Both the position numbers and the translations under genes were made by a program. Under the pieces are notes generated by a model, which ran no database searches, had not been told where the DNA came from, and was given only the letters and a program-made list of their open reading frames with translations. From the NCBI GenBank assembly GCA_913049535.1, contig CAJWYF010000013.1, forward strand, positions 1-38,720: a stretch of 38,720 bases of DNA. The letters are read 5' to 3'. Positions 24,395 to 32,888 of the stretch are shown piece after piece. Origin of the DNA: an uncultured Synechococcus sp. (GTDB lineage Bacteria > Cyanobacteriota > Cyanobacteriia > PCC-6307 > Cyanobiaceae). The first letter of the stretch is position 1, and every line of letters begins with the position of its first letter.

Positions 24395-24413
24395 GAACCA
24401 GCAGCGCCGGTTC
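24395..24413 (+). repeat. Small hairpin after the 95-aa gene
   Basis: GAACC (24395-24399) pairs with GGTTC (24409-24413) across a 9-nt loop, 9 bp after the stop codon at 24386. The sequence after it is TCCCCTC, so it is at best a weak terminator for the upstream gene. Its place just before the sigma factor leader hairpin suggests a two-hairpin leader. Confidence 0.35.
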
Positions 24414-24426
24414 TCCCCTCTGCCGC

Positions 24427-24457
24427 CTGCTCAACGCCAGGGCCAGCGTTGAGGCAG
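24427..24457 (+). promoter_or_regulatory. Leader hairpin directly upstream of the sigma factor ribosome binding site
   Basis: CTCAACGC (24430-24437) pairs perfectly with GCGTTGAG (24446-24453) around an 8-nt loop. With one bulged G the stem extends to CTGC/GCAG (24427-24457). It ends a few bases before the AGAGGGAG purine stretch that precedes the ATG at 24471. A hairpin here could delay or gate translation of the sigma factor. Confidence 0.45.
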
Positions 24458-24470
24458 TTGAGAGGGAGCG

Positions 24471-25343
24471 ATGGGCAAAGGAGCAAGCACGGACTGCATC
24501 GGCTGGATGCTCGATGGCATTGGCAAGGTGGCGTTGCTGACCCCGGCAGAGGAGGTCAGCCTGGGGCGCCAGATCCGCGCCTGGCAGGACCACCCCGATG
24601 GCCCCGAGCAAGCACCCAAGGCGATTCAGCGCCAGGGACTGCGGGCGCGCAGCCGCATGGTCCAGGCCAACCTGCGCCTGGTGGTGCACCTGGCCAAGAA
24701 GCTGCGGCTGCGGGGCATGGCCCTCGAGGACCTGGTGCAGGAAGGGGCCATTGGCCTGCAGCGGGCAGCGGAGAAATACGACCCTGGAACCGGCTATCGC
24801 TTCAGCACCTACGCCTACTGGTGGATCCGCCAGTCGCTGCAGCGGGCGCTGACACTGCAGACACCAACCGTGCGCCTGCCCTTTCGGGTCAGTGAGCGAC
24901 TCGCTCGACTGCACAGCACCTCGCAGCGGCTCTGCCAGGAGCTGGGACGCAACCCCAGCCGAGCGGAACTGGCCGAGGCCCTCGGCGAGAGCGACGCCCA
25001 GCTGTTGGAGCTGGAACGGGCGCAGCGGCTGAGCCGGGGCTGCAGTCTCGACAGCCCTCTGGCTGGAGATGCTGAAAACGGCAGCTTGGTGGACCTGCTG
25101 GAGGATGCCCGCACCAGCCCCATGGAGGAGCTGGAGCACAGCTTGGAACGGGAGCAGCTGCACCAGCTGGTGGATCAGGCTGGCTTGAACAACCGCGAGC
25201 TGGTGGTACTCGAGCAGCGCCATGGCCTCAACCAGCAGGTGCCTCTGCAGCAGCTGGCGGATCGCTTTGGCATCAGCCGCGAGCGCACCCGCCAGCTGGA
25301 GCAGAACGCCTTACGCAAACTGCGCCGCTGCGCTGCGGCCTAA
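24471..25343 (+). CDS. Sigma-70 family RNA polymerase sigma factor (group 2-like)
   Basis: A 290-residue sigma factor. Region 1.2-like sequence opens the protein (LLTPAEEVSLGRQIRAWQ), region 2 covers about 60-125 (RMVQANLRLVVHLAKKL, LEDLVQEGAIGLQRAAEKYD, RFSTYAYWWIRQSLQRAL), region 3 about 127-205 and region 4 about 225-288 with the HTH LQQLADRFGISRERTRQLEQ. The lack of a long acidic region 1.1 and the size fit the non-essential group 2 factors that cyanobacteria use under stress or in changing light. Which member it is (SigB to SigF type) cannot be told here. A leader hairpin precedes it and a small membrane protein follows after 24 bp. Confidence 0.9.
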   Translation: MGKGASTDCIGWMLDGIGKVALLTPAEEVSLGRQIRAWQDHPDGPEQAPKAIQRQGLRARSRMVQANLRLVVHLAKKLRLRGMALEDLVQEGAIGLQRAAEKYDPGTGYRFSTYAYWWIRQSLQRALTLQTPTVRLPFRVSERLARLHSTSQRLCQELGRNPSRAELAEALGESDAQLLELERAQRLSRGCSLDSPLAGDAENGSLVDLLEDARTSPMEELEHSLEREQLHQLVDQAGLNNRELVVLEQRHGLNQQVPLQQLADRFGISRERTRQLEQNALRKLRRCAAA

Positions 25344-25367
25344 GTTGAGCACTGCACAGCCGTCGGC

Positions 25368-25598
25368 ATGGCCCGGATCCCCAGGATCAATCCCAAGTGG
25401 ACCTGGTACGCACGGGCCCAGAGCGGCATCCTGCTGCTGCCTGTTGGCCTGTGCCTGTTCGGGGAAGCCGTTGTCAGGCGGGCCGCTGATCCTCCCCAGC
25501 CCTGGTTCTGGCTTGGCACCTTCAGCCTGATCTGCATCAATGCCGGCGTCGGGCTGATGATCGAAAGCGGATTGCTGCGGGGATACCCGCGGCGTTAG
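25368..25598 (+). CDS. Small two-span membrane protein
   Basis: A 76-residue protein that begins with a basic MARIPRINPKWTWYARAQ and has two membrane spans, about 19-36 (GILLLPVGLCLFGEAVV) and 46-66 (WFWLGTFSLICINAGVGLMI), with a basic C-terminal RGYPRR. The positive ends should both lie in the cytoplasm, which puts the short loop with PPQP outside. It follows the sigma factor by 24 bp and its last 4 bp overlap the end of a small gene on the other strand. Function unknown; small proteins of this kind are common in picocyanobacteria. Confidence 0.7.
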   Translation: MARIPRINPKWTWYARAQSGILLLPVGLCLFGEAVVRRAADPPQPWFWLGTFSLICINAGVGLMIESGLLRGYPRR

Positions 25599-25786
25599 GC
25601 AACGACTGCAGGTTCCTGAATCGGCGTGGTCTGGGATGCGGGCGACTGCAGCTCGTGGATCTGCCAACGGGCACGGTCGTCACAAGACTCCAGCAGCCGA
25701 TCAAGATCGTCCGCTGCGTGCTTCGGGGTGGCGTAAGGACCGATATAGCGGGTTGCCAGGCCTTCTCGAATTGTCAGCAGATACAT
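25595..25786 (-). CDS. Small hypothetical protein, 63 aa
   Basis: A 63-residue protein, MYLLTIREGLATRYIGPYAT at the N-terminus, then a charged helix (HAADDLDRLLESCDDRARW) and a polar tail. The pattern LTIREG-x-YIGPYAT-x-KHAADDLDRL reads like a small globular fold that might bind a protein partner. The ATG at 25786 lies 25 bp after the msrA stop on the same strand. A longer open frame upstream runs through msrA and is not used. The stop overlaps the opposite gene's stop by 4 bp. No known family. Confidence 0.65.
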   Translation of the reverse strand: MYLLTIREGLATRYIGPYATPKHAADDLDRLLESCDDRARWQIHELQSPASQTTPIQEPAVVA

Positions 25787-25811
25787 CCCAACCCGCGCGG
25801 CCACAAGCAAC

Positions 25812-26489
25812 TTAGCCCGCGTTTGCTGGGGTTGCAGGGGGGGAGATCCACACCCCACTGCCCCGAGCTTGCTCACCCCAGAGCTGATCAAGGCGCGCAT
25901 CACGGCCGCAACGCCAGCGGTAATAGCGGTAAGGCACGGGATTGCGTTCGGCGTAATCCTGGTGGTAATCCTCAGCAGGCCAGAAGCGCTGCAGCGGCTC
26001 GATCGACACCGCAATCGCCTGCGTCTGGCCCAGCTCCTGCTGCGCCAGACGCAGGCTCTGATCAGCAGCAGCACGCTGCTCCGTGCTGGCTGTGAAGATC
26101 ACCGGGCGATAGGAGGAGCCACGGTCACAAAATTGACCGGCAGCATCGGTGGGATCGACGTTGCGCCAAAAAGCCCGCAGCAACATCTCGTAGCTAATAC
26201 GCTGCGGGTCAAAGCGCACCAGAACGCTCTCGGCATGGCCGGTACCGCCACGACTCACCTGCTTGTAGGTGGGATGGTCAATCCGCCCGCCGCTGTAACC
26301 GCTCTCGGCCGAGATCACCCCGGGCAAGGTCTCAAGATCGTGCTCAAGGCACCAGAAACAACCACCGGCAAAGACCGCTTCCTGTTGTGCTGCAGCCAGG
26401 ACCGAGCCGGGCTGCAGCAGCAGGAACAACAGCAACAAAGGCAGCAGCAACACCTGCTGGAGGAGTCGATCAAGCTGGGGCGATGGCAT
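25812..26489 (-). CDS. msrA: Exported peptide methionine sulfoxide reductase MsrA
   Basis: Reduces methionine-S-sulfoxide in proteins. The 225-residue protein has the active site [17 protein letters not shown] and the downstream [14 protein letters not shown], and [12 protein letters not shown] motifs of MsrA. Before it is a clear signal peptide ([20 protein letters not shown], cleavage probably near VLAAAQ), so the enzyme should act in the periplasm or lumen. A resolving Cys pair may lie at the C-terminal end (YYRWRCGRD). The ATG at 26489 is preferred to the TTG codon before it and overlaps lpxB by 20 bp. This puts it last in the envelope gene run. Confidence 0.92.
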   Translation of the reverse strand: MPSPQLDRLLQQVLLLPLLLLFLLLQPGSVLAAAQQEAVFAGGCFWCLEHDLETLPGVISAESGYSGGRIDHPTYKQVSRGGTGHAESVLVRFDPQRISYEMLLRAFWRNVDPTDAAGQFCDRGSSYRPVIFTASTEQRAAADQSLRLAQQELGQTQAIAVSIEPLQRFWPAEDYHQDYAERNPVPYRYYRWRCGRDARLDQLWGEQARGSGVWISPPATPANAG

Positions 26490-27651
26490 CAAGGATCAAG
26501 CGCGCAGCGCGGCAGGTCACCCCTGGCTCACCCAGGGCTTGGCGCAGCCGACCGTAGCCCTCGGCAACATGCTGCTGCGCTGCAGCGTCCTGCAACAGAG
26601 GCAGGGCAGAGGCCACCAAATTCTCGACGGTGAGCTCTTGCTGCAACAGCTCCGGCAGCAGGCGTTCATGCAGCACCAGGTTGACCGGTGAGATGTGATC
26701 CACCTGAAAACGCAACAGGTTCTTGGCAATGAAGGCTGTGAGCTTGCTGACGCGATAGCCCACTACTTGCGGGACACCACGCAGCGCCAGCTCGAGGTTG
26801 ACCGTTCCTGATTTGGTCAAGGCCAGATCAGCGGCAGCGCAAAGCTGGGGCCTGCGGGCATCAGCCTCCTCGGCGCGGAGAACCGTGGCCTCAAGGCCTG
26901 CGTCATCACAGGCCTGCTGCAGCGGTTCTTCAAAGCCGGGCTGGGCTGCAGCCAACACCACCTTGAGCCCCTGCACCTGCTGTTGCAGCTGGGCAGCCGC
27001 CTGAGCCATCGGCGGCAGCAGCCAGCGCAGTTCCTGGCGTCGGGAGGCGGGCAACAGCAGCAGCAGGCGCTCATGCTCCTGCAGCCCGAGGGCGGCGCGG
27101 GCCTCCTGCTTCGGTGGCAGCTCGCGCAGGGTGTCGAGCAGCGGGTGACCGACCCATTCCACCTCCGCTCCTTGAGCGCGGTAGAAGCGGGCCTCTTCCG
27201 GGAAGATCGCCAGGATCTGATCGCAGAAGTCAATCAAGCGTGTGGTGCGGCCACGGCCGATGCGGAAGGCCCATTCCTGAGGGGCGATGTAATACAGGAC
27301 CGGCACGCTGGGTTTCTCCTGCTTCACCCGGCGGCCCAGCGGGGTGTTGCCACCGACGTAGTCAATCAAGACGACACCATCGGGTGGATGCTGCGCCAGC
27401 CAGCGCCGCGCACGACGTTGCAGTAGCAAGGTGGGCACCACAAGGGGAAGCGCTTCCCACAACCCGATCGCCCCGAGCGGTGCGGTGTCAGCAAGCAATT
27501 CGGCACCGGCTTGTTGCATCCGCGGACCGCCAAGGGCACTGATCCTCAGGGGAACGTTCCGCTCAGACGCCTCCTGCAACAGGGCTTTGATCAGCAGGCT
27601 GCCTTGGAGATCGCCTGAGACCTCACCAGTACTGATCAGCAGGTGGCTCAC
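26470..27651 (-). CDS. lpxB: Lipid-A-disaccharide synthase
   Basis: Joins UDP-2,3-diacylglucosamine and lipid X into lipid A disaccharide at the inner membrane. The 393-residue GT19 protein has [19 protein letters not shown] at the N-terminus, [14 protein letters not shown] in the middle and [23 protein letters not shown] in the donor domain. Length is typical. The GTG start at 27651 overlaps the lpxA stop by 4 bp (GTGA). lpxD and lpxH or lpxI are not in the window. Confidence 0.95.
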   Translation of the reverse strand: MSHLLISTGEVSGDLQGSLLIKALLQEASERNVPLRISALGGPRMQQAGAELLADTAPLGAIGLWEALPLVVPTLLLQRRARRWLAQHPPDGVVLIDYVGGNTPLGRRVKQEKPSVPVLYYIAPQEWAFRIGRGRTTRLIDFCDQILAIFPEEARFYRAQGAEVEWVGHPLLDTLRELPPKQEARAALGLQEHERLLLLLPASRRQELRWLLPPMAQAAAQLQQQVQGLKVVLAAAQPGFEEPLQQACDDAGLEATVLRAEEADARRPQLCAAADLALTKSGTVNLELALRGVPQVVGYRVSKLTAFIAKNLLRFQVDHISPVNLVLHERLLPELLQQELTVENLVASALPLLQDAAAQQHVAEGYGRLRQALGEPGVTCRAARLILDAIAPA

Positions 27652-28472
27652 GATCGTTGAGCCGGTAGCGGGCCCCGTCGGTTGGCGCTGCAGCTGGCCT
27701 CCAGAAAAGCGATCAACTTGTGGCCGGGTTCAGAGCCAGCTGTGCTGGCGGCCTGCTGCAGAGCCTCGGTGAAGGGCAGGCCGCTGCGGTAGAGCAGCTT
27801 CCAGAGCTGCTGCAGGTCTTTGAGCGCTGCCCCGTTGTCCTGTTCAGCCAGGCCGCTGCGCTTGAGGCCAATGCGGTTGAGTCCCCGCAGCCGGCCTGGA
27901 TGCCCCTCCACCATCATGAAAGGGGGGACATCACGGTCGATCCGGCTCATGCCACCCACCATGGCCAGGCTGCCGATGTGCACGAACTGGTGGATGCCGA
28001 GCACCCCACCGATCACCGCACGGTCATCGATATTCACGTGTCCCGCGACAGCCACACCGTTGGCGATGACGATGCGGTTCCCCAGGCGGCAATTGTGGCC
28101 AATGTGGCTGTAGGCCATCAGCAGATTGCCATCACCCAGCACGGTCTGCTCATCCCCTGCAGTGGCTCGGTTGATGGTGACGTACTCACGAATGCGGTTG
28201 CCATCACCGATCACCACTTCGGTGGGATCACCGGTGTATTTCAGGTCCTGTGGCTCCTGACCAATGCAGGCACCAGCAAAAATGTGATTGTCACGGCCCA
28301 GGCGGACACGACCGTCCAACACGGCATGGGGGCCAATGCGGGTGCCTGAGCCGATCTGCACCTCGGGGCCCACCACGGCATAAGGCCCAATGCTGACGCC
28401 CTCACCGAGCTGGGCGGCGGGATCCACCAGGGCTGTGGGATGGATCTGGGAGGCCATCGCTGCAGCACTCAT
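27648..28472 (-). CDS. lpxA: UDP-N-acetylglucosamine acyltransferase
   Basis: Adds the first 3-OH acyl chain to UDP-GlcNAc using acyl-ACP. The 274-residue protein has an N-terminal left-handed beta-helix built from hexapeptide repeats ([48 protein letters not shown]) and a C-terminal helical part. The catalytic His is in [18 protein letters not shown] 28472 lies 2 bp after the fabZ stop. The stop overlaps lpxB by 4 bp. The order fabZ-lpxA-lpxB is the same as in E. coli, without lpxD. Confidence 0.95.
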   Translation of the reverse strand: MSAAAMASQIHPTALVDPAAQLGEGVSIGPYAVVGPEVQIGSGTRIGPHAVLDGRVRLGRDNHIFAGACIGQEPQDLKYTGDPTEVVIGDGNRIREYVTINRATAGDEQTVLGDGNLLMAYSHIGHNCRLGNRIVIANGVAVAGHVNIDDRAVIGGVLGIHQFVHIGSLAMVGGMSRIDRDVPPFMMVEGHPGRLRGLNRIGLKRSGLAEQDNGAALKDLQQLWKLLYRSGLPFTEALQQAASTAGSEPGHKLIAFLEASCSANRRGPLPAQRS

Positions 28473-28474
28473 GG

Positions 28475-28930
28475 TCAGTCCACCAGAGAAAACATCAGAT
28501 CACCGGCGCAGACCAGTTCACCATCAACGGTGACCTCGGCATGCACCTTGCCGAACCGCTGACGCTTCAGGCTCAGCAACTCGCAGGTGATGCGGAGCTG
28601 ATCGCCCGGCACAACAGGCCGGCGAAACCTTACGCCGTCGATTCCGGCAAAGACAAACAGCCCCTTGGGCAAGTCAGGCATTTGGGTGACGATCAATCCG
28701 CCCACCTGGGCCATGGCTTCCACAATCAACACACCAGGCATCAGCGGCCGTCCTGGGAAGTGGCCCTGAAACTGAGGCTCATTGAGCGTGACGTTCTTGA
28801 TCGCCACGGCCCGCTTGCCGGGATCATGCTCCAGCACACGATCCACCAGGGCGAAGGGATAGCGGTGGGGCAGCAGATTCATGATCTGCTCGCTGGTGAG
28901 CAGGGGATCAGAAGCGGATGAGGCGGTCAT
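28475..28930 (-). CDS. fabZ: 3-hydroxyacyl-ACP dehydratase
   Basis: Dehydrates 3-hydroxyacyl-ACP in fatty acid synthesis and so competes with LpxA for the same substrate. The 151-residue hot-dog fold protein has [33 protein letters not shown] with the catalytic His and Glu, and [17 protein letters not shown]. The ATG follows the lpxC stop with no gap (TGAATG), which points to coupled translation. Confidence 0.96.
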   Translation of the reverse strand: MTASSASDPLLTSEQIMNLLPHRYPFALVDRVLEHDPGKRAVAIKNVTLNEPQFQGHFPGRPLMPGVLIVEAMAQVGGLIVTQMPDLPKGLFVFAGIDGVRFRRPVVPGDQLRITCELLSLKRQRFGKVHAEVTVDGELVCAGDLMFSLVD

Positions 28931-29818
28931 TCAGGCGACGTTGGTGAGCTCCTGACCGCCGGACAGTGCCGTCAGGCAGGACGGTGCGGCGGCAAGTGCT
29001 GCCGCAAGCTGAGTGTGGAGACTATGAGACCCGCGGAACGCCATCACCTGGGCACAGGGCAGGCCGACCAGGGCCAGATCTCCGATCAGATCCAACAGTT
29101 TGTGGCGAACCGGCTCATCGGCAAAACGCAGCGGGGGATTGAGCCATTGATCGCCGTCGCAGACCAGGGCATTGTCCAGACCGCCGCCTTGGATCAAGCC
29201 CGCAGCGCGCAGTTGATCCACCTGATCGCGGAAACCAAAGGTGCGGGCCGGTGCGATCTCACGCACGAAAGCCTCAGGAGTCAGCACCAGGGAAAACAGC
29301 TGCCGGCCGATGGCCGCTTGCGGGAATTCAATGGCGGCACTGAGCAACGGGCGCTCGGCGGGACAGGCCATGACAAAGCTATCTCCCTGCTGCAGGGTGA
29401 TGGGGGCGGCGACCTCCTGAAGCGACGGACGCGGGCCGAGGTCGACAAGACCGGTTGCAGCCATCGCCTCGACCCATGGCAGCGCCGATCCATCCAGCAG
29501 TGGCACTTCATGGCCATCGAGCCAGATCTCCACGTGCGTCAAGCCGCAACCCAACAGCGCAGCCAGCAGATGCTCCACCGTGGCCAAGGGCCGACCGTTC
29601 AAATTCAGGGCGGTGCAGAGTCGGGTGTCGCGCACCTGAGCTGGATGCAGCGGCACCAGAGGGGCATGCGGTTCATCAAGGAAGCCGACAAAGAAGCCCT
29701 TGGTCTGGGACGGACGCAGCTGAACGCAGCAAGTGGCACCGGAGTGGAGACCCACACCAGAGACCTCCACGGGAGCAGCGAGCCCCAGAGAGCGGCTGTA
29801 GTCAGAAGACCAGTTCAC
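28931..29818 (-). CDS. lpxC: UDP-3-O-acyl-GlcNAc deacetylase
   Basis: Performs the committed step of lipid A synthesis, a Zn-dependent deacetylation. The 295-residue protein has both LpxC domains. Zinc ligands are the His in TVEHLLAALLGCGLTHVE and the His and Asp in RHKLLDLIGDLALVG. VEVSGVGLHSGATC opens the first domain. The start is a GTG at 29818, 2 bp after the stop of the Omp85 gene, and fabZ begins directly at its own stop. Confidence 0.95.
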   Translation of the reverse strand: MNWSSDYSRSLGLAAPVEVSGVGLHSGATCCVQLRPSQTKGFFVGFLDEPHAPLVPLHPAQVRDTRLCTALNLNGRPLATVEHLLAALLGCGLTHVEIWLDGHEVPLLDGSALPWVEAMAATGLVDLGPRPSLQEVAAPITLQQGDSFVMACPAERPLLSAAIEFPQAAIGRQLFSLVLTPEAFVREIAPARTFGFRDQVDQLRAAGLIQGGGLDNALVCDGDQWLNPPLRFADEPVRHKLLDLIGDLALVGLPCAQVMAFRGSHSLHTQLAAALAAAPSCLTALSGGQELTNVA

Positions 29819-29820
29819 GA

Positions 29821-32094
29821 TCAGAACTTAAAGCCCACCCCAACGTTGAATCGGTATTCCCCAGTCCAATCGCGGCTGGCCACCTCAAGGCGCAATGGAC
29901 CGACGGGGGTGGTCAGGATCACGCCGGTACCCACCGAGAAACCGGAGCCGGGCTTGAGCAGCAGCTCACCGGGCTTACCGGGCACAGCATCCTGACTGCC
30001 CAGAGCGGAGCCTGCGTCCACGAACACCTCGCCGCTGATGATCTTGAAGATCGGGAAGCGATACTCGATCGTGGCTTCCACATAGCTGCGGCTCACGGCC
30101 AGATCGCAGTCATTGAAACCACGCACGGAGTTGGCACCACCCAGGCAGAAGGCCTCATAGGGGGGCAGCTGGCCAGCCACGTTGCCGGCGGTCACCTGGA
30201 AAGCCATGGCCTGCGGACAATCCTCCGCCTCACCTTTCTTAGGCCGGCAACCCTTGTAGAAGTTGATCCAATTGACCGGAATGAAGTGGGTCGCTGAGAT
30301 GCGCTGACGGTTGAAGGTGGGAGAGTTCTCGCCGACGCTGGCGTATTGCTCAGTCGTGGCCGTCAGGAAGGAACCGGATCGAGGATTCTTGTTGTCGTTG
30401 AGGCTGTTGTAAGAGACCGCAAATCGACCGCCCACGAGTTGGTTCGTTGCTGCGCAGTTGTAGGCAAGACAGATGATCGATTCAGGCGTTGCCGCGATGT
30501 TGCCGGTGAATTGGTTGCGGCGATTGGCATTGCGGAATGGCGCTGCGCCGTAGCGCCTGGGCTCGCTGAGACCGTTCATGGTGGTGGCCTCCTGCGCGCT
30601 GACCCCAAAAATCAGCGTCCAAAGGTTCTTCTTGTAAGGGTCTCCGCCCCGCAGAGGTCGAACATATTGAATGTTTCCGCCTGTTCGTTGCACCCTGACC
30701 AGGTCACCTTCTGGGTCGTAAAGGTAAAAATCAGATCCGGTGATGATCTCATTATTGATTAGGGCAATCGGCGCCAGCTTGGCCTGGCGAATATTATTGG
30801 CGCCGACATCATCAACATTGAGGACGTATCGGCTGGGGTAACCCAACGCACGGTTGATCGCAGCGGAGTTGACCTCACTTTTGGCTGGTGGCTCATAGAA
30901 CCCTTTCAAGGTTCTGATGGTGCCGTCATCAACGCTTTGGAAGATCTGCGGAATCTCCCGGCTCAAGAAGGCCTTGAAGCGCAGACTGCTGCGGTTGGGA
31001 TCACCTTTGATCCATGGAATGTTGAAACTGGCATCGGCCAATCCGCCGTACTGGCCATAGGTGATGTTGATGCCGGTATTCCAGGCGTTACCAAAGAGGT
31101 TGTTCTCACCCAGCTGCACCTGGCCGAACAGACCCTGGTTCTGGCTGTAGCCGATACCACCGGAGAGGGAGCCGGTGGATTGCTCAATCACACCCAGGAC
31201 GATGGTCACTTCGCCTGGCTTGGCCGGAATTGGCTTCAGGGTGACTTTGATATCTGAGAACAAGCCGGTGCCGTAAAGGCGCTTGATGTCGCCTTCCAAC
31301 TGGCGGCGGTTGAACAGTTCGCCTGGGCGTAGTGAAATTTCACGATCCACCACCCAGGGCTTGGATTTGCCACGGATCGGCTCACCTTTGTCATCGGTGG
31401 CATCACCGTTGGCATTGAGGAAATCAACCTTGATGCCTTCAACGATGCCCTCACGCACGGAAAGCTCCACCACACCCTCCGGGCTCACCCGTGTGGGGCC
31501 GGTGATCCGAGCCAGGGAGTAACCCTCAGCGGCGTACCACTTCTGCAGCTGACGCACGCGGCGCTCAAGCGTCTTGAGGTTGAGCGTCCTGCCGTAATCC
31601 GTGGCGAACACATCCTCAATTTCCGCCTTGGGCAGCAAGGCCTCCTTCTGGTTGAGCACCACCTCGGTCAACACCGGGTTGGGGTCGACGGTGACCACCA
31701 GACGAACCCCCAGGGGGCCATCACTGGGCTGAACCCTGACATCACTGAACCAACCGGTGGCGTAGATCGCATCAAGATCCGCCTTAAGCGCGCTGCGGCT
31801 GGTGGTGGAACCTGGACGGATGGTCAAGGAGTCGTAGACGGCCCGCTCGAGGCGCTCGCGGTCGGGGTGGTCTTCCACACCAACCACCACCACTTCGCTG
31901 ATCAGCACCTGGGGCTCATCCACTGCCGGTGCGTTCACCTGCTCAGACGCCGGCACTGATGGCTGAGCCAGAGCCTCACGGGGACCAGCAAGCAGGGCCA
32001 GGGCCGGAGCAGCCAGCCCTGCGGCCAGAAGACGGCGCAGCAACGTCTGGTGAGGGAAGCGGGTCAGACCCATAACCATGGCGAGGCGCAGCAT
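29821..32094 (-). CDS. bamA: Outer-membrane protein assembly factor, Omp85/BamA type
   Basis: Inserts beta-barrel proteins into the outer membrane. The protein, 757 residues from ATG 32094, starts with a basic, hydrophobic leader ending near LAGPREALAQ, then a Pro-rich spacer, about three POTRA-like domains (roughly 60-310: VLISEVVVVGVEDHPDRERL, LTEVVLNQKEALLPKAEIED, VKVDFLNANG-type repeats) and a 16-strand barrel ending in NVGVGFKF, with the C-terminal Phe expected for outer-membrane barrels. Cyanobacterial Omp85 proteins typically carry three POTRA domains. In-frame ATGs at 32079 and 32073 are also possible starts. It lies 32 bp after purC and 2 bp before lpxC on the same strand. Confidence 0.92.
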   Translation of the reverse strand: MLRLAMVMGLTRFPHQTLLRRLLAAGLAAPALALLAGPREALAQPSVPASEQVNAPAVDEPQVLISEVVVVGVEDHPDRERLERAVYDSLTIRPGSTTSRSALKADLDAIYATGWFSDVRVQPSDGPLGVRLVVTVDPNPVLTEVVLNQKEALLPKAEIEDVFATDYGRTLNLKTLERRVRQLQKWYAAEGYSLARITGPTRVSPEGVVELSVREGIVEGIKVDFLNANGDATDDKGEPIRGKSKPWVVDREISLRPGELFNRRQLEGDIKRLYGTGLFSDIKVTLKPIPAKPGEVTIVLGVIEQSTGSLSGGIGYSQNQGLFGQVQLGENNLFGNAWNTGINITYGQYGGLADASFNIPWIKGDPNRSSLRFKAFLSREIPQIFQSVDDGTIRTLKGFYEPPAKSEVNSAAINRALGYPSRYVLNVDDVGANNIRQAKLAPIALINNEIITGSDFYLYDPEGDLVRVQRTGGNIQYVRPLRGGDPYKKNLWTLIFGVSAQEATTMNGLSEPRRYGAAPFRNANRRNQFTGNIAATPESIICLAYNCAATNQLVGGRFAVSYNSLNDNKNPRSGSFLTATTEQYASVGENSPTFNRQRISATHFIPVNWINFYKGCRPKKGEAEDCPQAMAFQVTAGNVAGQLPPYEAFCLGGANSVRGFNDCDLAVSRSYVEATIEYRFPIFKIISGEVFVDAGSALGSQDAVPGKPGELLLKPGSGFSVGTGVILTTPVGPLRLEVASRDWTGEYRFNVGVGFKF

Positions 32095-32126
32095 GCGGTG
32101 CGGCAGTGGCCGCAAGTCGGCTGAAC

Positions 32127-32888
32127 TTACTGGTATTGCCTTGGTGCTGGCCCCATGCCTTGGACCCGTTTAAGGACCTCCCCATAGGCCTCGACAACAC
32201 CCCCGAGATCCTTGCGGAAACGATCCTTGTCGAGGATGCGCTCCTCCCCATCGGCCTCCGCTGAGCTGGTATTCCAGAGACGACAGGTGTCAGGGCTGAT
32301 TTCATCAGCCAGCAGCAGCTCACCGCCCGAGCTGCGGCCAAATTCCAATTTGAAATCAACAAGCTCGATATCAATCACCTCCAGACGTTTCTGCAGGGCT
32401 GCATTCACGGCCCGTGCCAGCCGCTCGAGCTCCGATCGATCCTGAGGCGTCAACAGTCCCAAGAGCTTGAGACGCGCTTCTGTCAGCAGCGGATCGCCAA
32501 GCTCATCATCCTTGTAATAGAGGTCCAGAAGCGCCGGCTCAAGCACGGTGCCAGGGGTGATCGGCAGCTGCCGGCAGAGGGAACCTGCGGCACGGTTCCG
32601 CAGGACCACTTCAACCGGCACAATCGCCACCTCCTTGACAGCCATCCAGCCCGGAGCCAGGCAGCCCAGGTAATGGCTGGCAATCCCGTCTGCCTCAAGG
32701 GCTTCAAACAGGCGCGCGGAAATTTCCCAATTCAGCAGCCCCTTGCCAGCGAGCTGGGCCTTCTTCTGGGCATTGAAGGCGGTGGCATCGTCTTTGTACT
32801 GAACAGCCACCACACCTGGACAGTTGGTGCGAAAGACCTTTTTCGCCTTGCCCTCATGGAGTAGTTCAGCGGGCTTCAGTGCGCTCAT
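32127..32888 (-). CDS. purC: SAICAR synthase (phosphoribosylaminoimidazole-succinocarboxamide synthase)
   Basis: Joins aspartate to CAIR in purine synthesis, using ATP. The 253-residue protein has [56 protein letters not shown], and the late [23 protein letters not shown] region. The ATG overlaps the stop of the upstream large gene by 4 bp (ATGA). It lies just upstream of the Omp85 gene, so purine and envelope genes share a run here. Confidence 0.96.
   Translation of the reverse strand: MSALKPAELLHEGKAKKVFRTNCPGVVAVQYKDDATAFNAQKKAQLAGKGLLNWEISARLFEALEADGIASHYLGCLAPGWMAVKEVAIVPVEVVLRNRAAGSLCRQLPITPGTVLEPALLDLYYKDDELGDPLLTEARLKLLGLLTPQDRSELERLARAVNAALQKRLEVIDIELVDFKLEFGRSSGGELLLADEISPDTCRLWNTSSAEADGEERILDKDRFRKDLGGVVEAYGEVLKRVQGMGPAPRQYQ

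Noticed and set aside
24063-25223. 386-codon minus-strand open frame opposite the sigma factor.
   Set aside because: The sigma factor on the plus strand has all conserved regions. The antisense frame has no recognisable domain.
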